Shown here in pieces: positions 56,284 to 64,000 of a stretch of 64,000 nt of DNA; the first letter of the stretch is position 1, and every line of letters starts with the position of its first letter. The translations under genes and the position numbers were made by a program. Source of the DNA: Cochliopodium minus (Eukaryota > Discosea > Himatismenida > Cochliopodiidae); NCBI GenBank assembly GCA_024220525.1, contig JAMYWO010000077.1, positions 104,623 to 168,622 on the forward strand, read 5' to 3'. The notes beneath the pieces are model-generated. The model worked only from the letters and a program-made list of their open reading frames with translations. It did no database searches and had not been told where the DNA came from.

Positions 56284-58838
56284 TTCTTTTTTTTATTTTT
56301 TTTTTCCTTCTTTTTATCAGATTCATCGTTCTCAATGTTATTGTTGGAGGATTCACTTTTGAATCTCAAATTGACAGGAAGATTAGATTTTTTGGAGGAA
56401 GGAGGTACTGTATTTTCCTCTTGTTTGTCAGATTTTTTGTCAGACTTTTGCTTTTTGTTGGATTTATCCTTGTTGGAAGGTTTTTTATCTTTCTTGGAAG
56501 ACTTTGGAGCTTCATTATTTTTAGCAATCTCTTGATTGTTGGGTTTCTCATCGTTAGATTTAGCGCTTTTTTTATCTCTCTTTCTCTTTTTGTGTTTCTT
56601 TTGATTGGAATCGTCTTTGGTTTCTTTGTTGGTGTCTTCTTTGTAAGGATCAGACTTTGGCAACTGACCAAGGGGCACAGGAGGAACTTGGGGAATTTTT
56701 TTGGAGTTGCTCTTGACATCGTCAAAATCAAGGAAATCACTGAAAATGCGCTTCTTTTTCTCTTGCATCTTCTCATCAGACTTCCAAGACTCCTTGTTAC
56801 GAGAAAACTTATCGACGTTGCAAAACTTGAGCAAAATGGCACCGTGTCTCAAATTTTGTAATGCCTTTTTGGACTCAGGTGCCAAGAGCTCAGACACAAT
56901 CTTCTCTTTTTTCTCCAAAGGAGAGATTTTGTAGCAATTCTCGACTACGAAGCATCCGTACTTGTTGAGGGCAATAGTAGCCAAGCTACCTTCCAATTTT
57001 GAGATGATTTTTTGTTTGATTTTAGATGGGACAGCGGTACAGAGTAACATTGCATCCATCAACTTGGATGTTATTCTTTGGTTGGACCATCTAATCAATG
57101 ACTCCTTGGGAATGTCTCCAATACTTTTGATGATACCAGAAATGTTATCAGGATCGAACTCTAACAAGTTTTTAATTACAAGGATGGCATTCTCCTCCAA
57201 GATCATAAAGTTGGCTCTTGAATTTTTGGGTTTGAACTGGAGAAAGTCGTTAATGAAGTCTCCTTCTTTTTTCTCTCCTTGAATCGCTTTTTTGATAAGT
57301 TGTACAATTCTCTTTTGGTACTCTGGAAATTTGATTCCCATCTTGGCAATTTTTTCGATCAAATTGTATCTTCCAAAGTCTTCCAGAAAAAAAAAGTAAT
57401 AAAAATTAAAATGAAGGAAAAACAAAAAAAGAATTAATTTATTTTACCCAAGTATTCCAAGAATGATTTGTTTTCGCCTTGTAGTTCCTCCAAAAACAGA
57501 TTAAACTGTTCTCCACTCTTGACAGACAAAATGAAATGTTGAACTACGTGGGTGGCAGTGGCGCTCTTTGAAAAATCAACCAAGTTGCCCTTGAAATAAT
57601 AAGTGAAAAGATAGTTGTAAATATCATCATCTATGTTCTGTACGATCAGCTCCATCAAGTTTGACGAAACTGCATTACAAACTAACCCCAAGACAAAGTT
57701 TTTGTTTTCCTCAGTAGGCTCCGGAGCTTTTTTAAAGTCATCAGAAACTTTCTTAGGAAATTTGAGGATGCAGGAAATCAATTTCAATTTGGAAGAGCCT
57801 CTGAGAGAATCTGATTTGATGAGTAGTTGGATGACGGGAGAAGAGTAGCAAGACATGGTGAGTTCGCTGATGGTGTCTTCGTCTGTTCTGTATAATTCTT
57901 TCAAGATCACTTTGCTTATGTCTCTCATAAATGATCTGAGTTGTCTGCATGGTTTTTCTTCATTTTTCTTTATCGAAAAAATTGTAAAAATTAATTCAAA
58001 AAAAAAGGAGGAATTTTATTACCTGGACAAGTTCGGAGAGTTTGAACATTTTTTTGAATTTTTCTTGTGAGAAAATCAAGTTGCTCGACAACAAAATGAC
58101 AGATCTCATCAAATGAGTAGCATATCTGTTTAAAATCATCCCAATCCAATCTCCTTGAACTTTCTAAATTAATTTCAAATTCAATAATTTTAAAGAAATT
58201 TCTTAACAAAAATAAATCAAAAATACCTTGAACAAAGCGATTATCATCTCTGATATCTCGACTTCAGACGGAGAAATCAACTCTATCATTGTCTCCAATG
58301 CATGTGAAGCATAAGGGTTGGAGAACAATTCAACGTAAGGCAATGGCTCATCTCCCAACCTCCTCATGATTTCTTTGATATAGGATGTGTGTTGTTTTGT
58401 TGTGGAGTTTTGGAATATTTTCTCTAATACTTTAGAGCATTTTTTGTCTGTCAACAATTCCACTTCTCTCCCTTCTATTTCTTGATATACATTTTCGATC
58501 ATATTTGCATCGACTAAATAATAAATAAGGAAAAATTATACATTTTTTGATTGGTTCAATATTGATTTCTTCAATTTGAAAAATATTCCAAGTATTAACA
58601 TGATTAAAATAAATTTCCATTTGATAATTGTTGATTTACAATAAATACTTTCCTATCTTCAATTTCTTAAAATTATCTTACTTTTTATTTCTCCTTGCTC
58701 TATCAGATTGGATATGCTCGAGAAATAATTTCTTATTCCATCAGACAAACTGAAGTTCTTACTTGAGAGCTTTTTGTTGATGGAGCTTGTTTCTGTTGTT
58801 TCAGTTGGTTGGATCTGTTCATTCTGGTCTTTTTCCAT
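56280..58838 (-). CDS. nop9: NOP9-like Pumilio-repeat ribosome biogenesis protein
   Basis: Five exons (58838-58682, 58513-58227, 58163-58023, 57967-57448, 57379-56280) sum to 2205 nt, 734 residues. The order of motifs is that of Nop9: a dispensable N-terminus, YQEIEGREVELLTDKKCSKVLE, FSNPYASHALETM, IGMILNRYATHLMRSVI, IRWSNQRITSKLMDAML, LNKYGCFVVENCYKI and HGAILLKFCN. The last 180 residues are very rich in Lys, Asp and Ser, as for nucleolar targeting. Nop9 binds the 3' region of 18S pre-rRNA and delays its cleavage. The stop TGA overlaps the first ATG of the downstream methyltransferase. Confidence 0.85.
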
Positions 58839-59187
58839 TTTTTTTTTTTTTTTTCTTCAAAATTTATAAAGAAAATTAATAATTGGATTTAAAATACCAT
58901 CTCATCAGAGTAGAATTTGTTTGGATTCAATCCATTTGTTTTCTTTGATCAAATATTTTATATAAAAAAAAAAAATGAATTTTCGCAAAACAACACTCAT
59001 ATATTTCACATTTATGTACATAATGATTTTTGATTCAAAGGTAATCAATCATGTCAGGAAAATAATTTTGTAATATTAAAAGATTAAACCATAATATTAA
59101 CTAAAGATCAACATATATTAGGGTGAATCCGATGAGATTTATAGAACAATAAAATATACAGAAAACTATTACATTCTCCCATCAATA
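58839..59187. other. Divergent promoter region
   Basis: About 350 AT-rich bases lie between the NOP9 start (minus strand) and the start of the unknown gene at 59188 (plus strand). It holds both promoters. A run of T/A directly precedes each ATG. No other element is recognised. Confidence 0.45.
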
Positions 59188-59906
59188 ATGAGTCAATATA
59201 TCAATCCAAATTTAACACAACTTTCGTATATAAAAATATACAAAGATGAAATAATTCCAATCAGCCATACAAATAGAAAATATTTTGATTTGATGGATGA
59301 TGTGACATCATTCAATATCAGTTGCAAAGAAAATCAAAGATTAAAAACTGGAAAATGTAGATGGTTAACATACAAATACAAAATTTCAAAAATTGGTATT
59401 AAATTCAAACAAAAATTTCATTGCATTCATAAAATTAAACTATTCTTCAAAATAGATTGTAGGAATGAAGATTTCTCAAATACATGTTCGAACAAAATAA
59501 AAAGGAACTGTATTTTTAATATGTAAGTAAATCAACTATCTTTGATCATTATTTTAATTTGAAAAAAAATTTTTTTAAAAGTAACAGCAAACAAGCAATT
59601 TTCTTGGGAGTTCCTCAACTGGTGGTTACAAATTTCGATATTTTTGATGAGAAAGGAATTAAAAAAAAAAATCAAGATCCAACGTGTAATCTCATTGAAA
59701 TAATTCCGCTAGACGAAAACAGACTAAAATTATGTGGCTACTCCTGTTATATCCACGATCTCGACGCAATCTTTGAATCAGAAAATACTTTCTCATGTTT
59801 TTATCATAAACACCAACACAGAGAACTTTCTATGTCTTTTCCTCTAGATAACAAATATATTTATTCCATAAATGTTGAATATCTTTGCGATGTTGTCATG
59901 TACTGA
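59188..59906 (+). CDS. Unrecognised protein
   Basis: Two exons (59188-59522, 59582-59906) give 219 residues. The product is rich in Lys, Ile, Asn and Cys, with no signal peptide or membrane helix. The second exon has a more structured look (AIFLGVPQLVVTNFDIFD, then ENRLKLCGYSCYIHDLDAIF). Eleven or so cysteines and several histidines could bind metal, but no known spacing is met. The family is not recognised and no function is proposed. The splice junction GTAAGT...AAAG is standard here, so it looks like a real gene. Confidence 0.5.
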
Positions 59907-59972
59907 TAAAAAATTTTAAAATTTTGCGAAAAATTGCAACAAATCAAAATTTTTATTTATTGTATTCCCTTA

Positions 59973-60708
59973 TCAAATTTTTATATTTTGAGCAAGTACA
60001 AAACCATTATTAATTTCATTTATCATTGTATTAAGATCTCTTGTCTTATTTTTAAAATCAAGATTGTTTTCATTTTTATAAATCAATTTTGGAAAATTAT
60101 TGAGATTATTATTATTTTGATTGTTGATATTATAATTTTTATTGTCATTATTTTGATTGATAATATGTTTGATATTCTCCAGTTTTGGCAAGGATATATT
60201 TTGGTGTGGTTGAATAGGAGTTGATTTAATTTCTTTAATTGAGGTTGACAAAGTATTTCCTGTATCAAGATCAATGGTAAAATTATCATAGATAGGAAGA
60301 TTGAAATTTTGGAGGTACGAAAATTCCCCAAAGTTAATTTGGCTCAATTTCAAAAAAATATTTTTTTTGTTGGGGTTCAAATGGACCTTGAATTGTCCAT
60401 CCATTCTTTTCAAAATTTCTTTTTGCTCTAATACGAGCCTTTCTTTTGGTTTGTTCCTTTCCATATTTTGGAACTTTTTTCTTAATTCGTACTTTAGTGC
60501 TTCTCCATTTTCCCTTTCTGACAGAAAATTTCTGATATCGAACATTGATATATACTCTTGACTATTGAATCGAAAAATTATTAAACAAAAATATTTGAAA
60601 ATTCTTCTCATATATATACCCTTGATAAATGAATACTGGTATGTTTGATCCTGTATTCATTTTTCTGGTGATCTTCCTTTCTTTTAATCTATTTTTTGTT
60701 CTTGGCAT
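59973..60708 (-). CDS. Unrecognised basic, asparagine-rich protein
   Basis: Two exons (60708-60620, 60561-59973) give 225 residues. The N-terminal 110 residues are basic and mixed helix (MPRTKNRLKERKITRK, FLSERENGEALKYELRKKF). A middle strand set (FKVHLNPNKKNIFLKLSQINFGEFSYL) is followed by an Asn-rich low-complexity stretch and a short C-terminal helix. The first 16 residues look like a nuclear localisation signal. No family is recognised. It is convergent with the gene at 59188, with stops only about 65 bases apart. Confidence 0.55.
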
Positions 60709-61764
60709 CAAATACGAATTTTTATTTTTTTTATTTTTATTTTTTTTATTTTTTTTAGAGGTATTTTAAACTCATCTCAGAGAAAAAAAAATTTATTTGA
60801 TCAATGATTTAGGTTTATTTTATGAATAACAATTTTATTTTGGCCTTTAATTGATTGCTTGTTTAAGGAGAAAATTGTATTAGGAAAAATATGTGACAAT
60901 TAATTCGCTTTCATGAAAAAATTGAGAAAAATTTTTAGAATCAATAAAAAAAGAGATTCCTTCAATTTCCGTCACTGACCAATTTTAATGGTGAATCACT
61001 TGAAAGCTTTTCTCTTGTTAACAAAATAATAAAAGAAATCTCCTCCAAAATTTATATAAATAATTAAATAAATATTAAAAAAAAAAATCCCAATTGATTT
61101 TCATAAAATAAAGGAAAATATTCAACCCAATATTATACCCTACTATAATTGCTTCCATCAATGTAAAAATCTTTCGATGAAAATCTCATTAATTTCTAAT
61201 AATTTATGTAATAACTTATTTTTACATATATATAGTTAGTTACTCTCACTGTTATTCTCTGATAGTCCCAATCTAGTAAGAATTCCAAATTTCTTTCATT
61301 GATTTTTATCTCTTTGTAAATAGAAATAAAATTTTAGGGAAAAATATCAAATGAAATTTCAATAAAGATAAAAAAGTCTGAAATAAAAAAATCTTTTCAT
61401 AAATTTATGAGAATCCCCTTTTCTTATTTTGATATCAAACAATGATATCAGTTTGAAATTGAATCAATTTAAAGTGAGTTCAAATAAATTTTTTTTTATC
61501 ATAACATTATTATATTTTTATTTATATTAAATTATTTAGCTGATAATCTCAAGATCCTTACCTTAGATCTAAAATAGACCGAAAAATAGATCCAAATAAA
61601 AATTGAATTCATTCCGATTTAAAAATAATTACTTTTAACCTTCTATTCAAGTAATAATGTTAATTAACCAAAAAAAAAAATATTTGAAAATAAAAATAAA
61701 AAAAAAAAATTGAAAAATATTTGCCTAAATAAACAATTATTCTGAGCTCAAAACAAAAAAGGAG
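60709..61764. promoter_or_regulatory. Long upstream region of the STAT gene
   Basis: At just over 1 kb this is the longest non-coding stretch in the window. It separates two divergent genes, the unknown gene at 60708 (minus) and the STAT gene (plus). Its length suggests regulated expression of the STAT gene. It includes two copies of the palindrome TGATATCA at 61430-61437 and 61443-61450, whose starts are 13 bases apart. The rest is AT-rich with poly-A and poly-T runs next to the start codon. No ORF with protein character is present. Confidence 0.5.
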
Positions 61765-63651
61765 ATGGAATTTGATATTTATAATAACAACAACAACAAT
61801 CAAGCGATCTTCTATCAACCAAACCCTATTCAAGAAATCAATAAAGAGAAGAATAGACCCAATAAGAAAATCAAATTAGAGAACAATGAATTCGATTTTC
61901 AAAATTTCGAAACATGGGGGGAGAAGTACCAGAATGGGGAGATGATCGACAACAATTTCTCACTAGGAGAAAATACCAATACAAAATTAACTCAATCATA
62001 CATAGACCTCATCATTAATCCCTCTGAGAACACAAACGGTGAAAATGCTCTGAATATTGCAACAACACAAGAGATGATGAACAACACAGAGTTTTATTTG
62101 CCGATAGAACATGATATGCCCTTGGATACCGGAAAGATGGAGCCACCAAAGGATTTTGTAATTGAATTGTACGAACCCATCTTGGATAAGATAAAGAAGG
62201 AACTTTATCAATTCGAAATGGAAATCAGCTTTATCTTTGACCAATGCAAGAAGAGGATCTATCCAAAGAAGAAACAAATCATGGAATTCAAAGAGAAAAT
62301 CGAAAACCTTTGTGCAGAGATACATTACCTCCTCCAAAAAAAGATCTTGCACGTAGTGAATGTATATTTCTCACAGTGGCTCTTGCAACAGCTTTCCATC
62401 TGCTCCAAAAGACTCACCTTGGTGAATAATGAGATCGAATACTTTGAAGAGAAGATGTCCAAGAACGATGCAGTGGATATTTTGACAGCATTCGTATTCA
62501 TAGATCAACCTCTCTCCCAATCCTTCAAAAACAAGAATCGTGCAAGACAAGTGAACACAAAGAAGAAATCACATTGCATGATGAAAGCTGCCATCCTCAC
62601 AAGTCCCAACACTTACTTTAGGTTCTCCAAACCTGTGATGGCACAATTCACCACTAAAGAAGATTCCTCCTCCAAGCCTGATATCACTTTGGAAAGTTCG
62701 ACCGAAGAGATGGGAAAGAATGTTCTTGTTGTCACTTTCAGCTTTAGATTCCCTGTTGGTACCAGATGTAAGCCTGCTCAACTCAAACTAGAAGTGGAGG
62801 GAGATGCTTATCTTCCTCAAGTATCTTCCAAGTTTACCACCACCATCAAGAGTGACATCTCCAACAACTTTGTGGTTGCTACCAATGAATGTCAATGGGA
62901 GGGTGCTGAAGGAAAGTTACTTCTTTTCGATCTCTTTGGAGAGGATTACATAATGGGTTCTCAAAAAGGGAACAAGAGAAAGAAAAAAAAAAGTTTGAAG
63001 GATCAAAAGGAAGCTACTTGGCCTTTTTTCATCAATCAACTTTCCATCCGGTTCATCCGTGCCACCAGACAAGAGATCTCTATCAACGAGCTCATCAAAA
63101 AGTTGGAATGTGGAGAGATGGAGACGATCTTCAAGCGTGTTCTCATTGAAATTGACATCAACTACCTCCATGAGAAGAGATTCACCAACCAATTGTCGAT
63201 CACTCCTCAACAAGTTGAAACTTTCTGGGAGTGGTACGGAAAGACCCTTCACATATTCAGACACAACTCTCATATCAGAACCATCTTCCTCGAGGGGCTC
63301 TTTTTCTCTTTGATCTCCAAAGAAAAAGCTGATCAACTTCTTCAAGGTCAACGTCCTGGTACTTTTCTCATTCGTACCAGTGAAAGATCCACTAAGGGTG
63401 AATTTGCCCTTGCTCTCGTTTCCGATAACAATAGGATCAAACACACCAAGATCGAATCTCAAAAGATCCAGCCTCCTCACAATAGTTTGCCTGATTACAT
63501 CAAGGACATTCAACAACTGTTATTTGTCATCAAGCCTCCTAACATTGGTTCTCGTGATTACTTGATTTATCCAAAGGATAGTGCCTTTGAAAAGTTCTAT
63601 ACCAAAAAGATCAAAGATGTTGATGATGGTTACGAAGATATTGATGATTAA
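61765..63651 (+). CDS. STAT-family transcription factor (dictyostelid type) with SH2 domain
   Basis: An intronless gene of 628 residues. After an Asn-rich start, residues 130-240 form the coiled-coil bundle, about 245-430 the DNA-binding beta domain (SHCMMKAAILTSPNTYFRFSK, VVTFSFRFPVGTRCKPAQL, TNECQWEGAEG), then a helical linker (ETFWEWYGKTLHIFRH) and an SH2 domain from about 510. The phosphotyrosine-binding arginine is Arg537 in GTFLIRTSE. A single tyrosine near the end (Tyr623, in acidic DGYEDIDD) is well placed for phosphorylation and SH2-mediated dimerisation. There is no N-terminal tetramerisation domain of animal type. All functional landmarks are present, so it should be an active, tyrosine-kinase-controlled transcription factor. 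Confidence 0.93.
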   Translation: MEFDIYNNNNNNQAIFYQPNPIQEINKEKNRPNKKIKLENNEFDFQNFETWGEKYQNGEMIDNNFSLGENTNTKLTQSYIDLIINPSENTNGENALNIATTQEMMNNTEFYLPIEHDMPLDTGKMEPPKDFVIELYEPILDKIKKELYQFEMEISFIFDQCKKRIYPKKKQIMEFKEKIENLCAEIHYLLQKKILHVVNVYFSQWLLQQLSICSKRLTLVNNEIEYFEEKMSKNDAVDILTAFVFIDQPLSQSFKNKNRARQVNTKKKSHCMMKAAILTSPNTYFRFSKPVMAQFTTKEDSSSKPDITLESSTEEMGKNVLVVTFSFRFPVGTRCKPAQLKLEVEGDAYLPQVSSKFTTTIKSDISNNFVVATNECQWEGAEGKLLLFDLFGEDYIMGSQKGNKRKKKKSLKDQKEATWPFFINQLSIRFIRATRQEISINELIKKLECGEMETIFKRVLIEIDINYLHEKRFTNQLSITPQQVETFWEWYGKTLHIFRHNSHIRTIFLEGLFFSLISKEKADQLLQGQRPGTFLIRTSERSTKGEFALALVSDNNRIKHTKIESQKIQPPHNSLPDYIKDIQQLLFVIKPPNIGSRDYLIYPKDSAFEKFYTKKIKDVDDGYEDIDD

Positions 63652-64000
63652 TTTTCTTTTGTTTATAATTATTATTGAATTTGTAAATAAACTTCATTCG
63701 TATACGAATCTTTTTAATTTTTTTTATTTTATTTATTGTATGTTTCAAATTTAAAAAAGTGTGATATTTTTTTGGAAGTTTTTTGCTTTTATTATTCTTT
63801 TTTTCAGCTGAATATTTATTGCAACATCTTATTTTGCTGAATTAATTTCAAAAAAAGTGTTTTTCCTCAAGATAATGATCCTCAAAAATGTCATACTTTC
63901 AAGTTGTGATTGCTTTCTTTAACAATCACATAAGGGGAAATTTTTTTTTCTTTTTTAATATGTGTCTGGACCTCCAGACACATATTTTTAACACGATAAA
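63652..64000. other. 3' flank of the STAT gene with two hairpins
   Basis: AT-rich sequence to the window edge. It includes an 8-bp stem (63905-63912 with 63923-63930) and a perfect 13-bp stem (63957-63986). No coding exon is seen, and a gene could begin beyond the edge. Confidence 0.45.
63957..63986. terminator. Perfect 13-bp hairpin with 4-nt loop
   Basis: AATATGTGTCTGG (63957-63969) and CCAGACACATATT (63974-63986) are exact reverse complements around ACCT. A T-run lies on each side. It is about 305 bases after the STAT stop codon. It might act in 3' end formation or be a small inverted repeat of another origin. The structure is certain and the role is not. Confidence 0.5.

Noticed and set aside
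59934-60224. 96-codon plus-strand Ile-rich frame
   Set aside because: Antisense to the Asn/Lys-rich exon of the gene at 59973-60708, which has the better start and splice model.
1-64000. Bacterial or giant-virus origin, prompted by the collagen and PLOD-like genes
   Set aside because: Dense short GT-AG introns, NOP9, eIF2B epsilon, THOC5, STAT and mitochondrial-type genes show a eukaryotic nuclear genome.
1-64000. CRISPR arrays, rRNA and tRNA genes, insertion sequences
   Set aside because: No regularly spaced direct repeats, no cloverleaf with intact TTCRA loop and no transposase or long terminal repeats were recognised by eye. A covariance-model scan would be needed to exclude tRNAs fully.

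Overview
This window is nuclear DNA from an AT-rich, intron-dense unicellular eukaryote, most likely an amoebozoan. The evidence is spliceosomal GT-AG introns of mostly 40-70 nt, use of the standard code (TAA, TAG and TGA all end genes), an SH2-containing STAT-family factor of dictyostelid type, TKL kinase, RasGEF, FYVE, RCC1 and tandem-CH proteins, and mitochondrial-type genes. The species cannot be named from the sequence. I rebuilt 27 gene models by hand from splice signals. Where a full exon list was made, the summed coding length is divisible by three. A 28th locus looks like a gene remnant.

Layout. 1-2655 (+): TKL kinase with Sel1 repeats, cut by the left edge. 2880-10367 (+): a 36-exon, 1801-residue protein with two WH1-like domains, a collagen-like glycine repeat built from microexons, a beta-rich middle and three FYVE-like zinc fingers. 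10655-11290 (+): small zinc-finger protein. 11520-13092 (-): seven-bladed RCC1 protein. 13247-15133 (-): secreted collagen-like protein. 15963-18727 (-): secreted M14 metallocarboxypeptidase. 18871-19784 (+): SPRY-like protein. 19947-21090 (-): ankyrin protein. 21210-26520 (-): large type I membrane adhesin-like protein with a mucin stalk. 26624-28718 (+): sialidase. 29183-29410 (+): COX7C-like protein. 29601-32785 (-): collagen glycosyltransferase in which a GT25 (COLGALT) domain is fused to lysyl-hydroxylase-type glycosyltransferase domains. 33434-38610 (-): giant coiled-coil protein. 38787-41023 (-): eIF2B epsilon. 41178-41583 (+): USP. 41712-42327 (+): DUF971. 42397-45669 (-): SH3-RasGEF-SAM-PB1. 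46173-47255 (+): GDP-mannose-type transporter. 47466-49452 (+): PH plus tandem CH. 49536-52511 (+): PPR-like. 52553-53927 (-): THOC5-like. 54094-55232 (-): FkbM methyltransferase. 55360-56283 (-): O-methyltransferase. 56280-58838 (-): NOP9. 59188-59906 (+) and 59973-60708 (-): unknown. 61765-63651 (+): STAT.

How the genes work together. From 13.2 to 32.8 kb there is a neighbourhood for cell-surface and matrix biology: collagen, a secreted carboxypeptidase, an adhesin, a sialidase and a collagen-modifying glycosyltransferase. The collagen carries lysines in the Y position only in the first three Gly-X-Y triplets, which makes it a natural candidate substrate for the fused enzyme 15 kb away. The most unusual genomic feature is heavy use of microexons (2, 5, 6, 8, 9, 10 and 11 nt). 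The best case is the glycine-repeat array at 5.6-6.6 kb, where most exons are multiples of 9 nt and split glycine codons in phase 1, a small-scale echo of the 54-bp (6 x 9) exons of animal fibrillar collagens.
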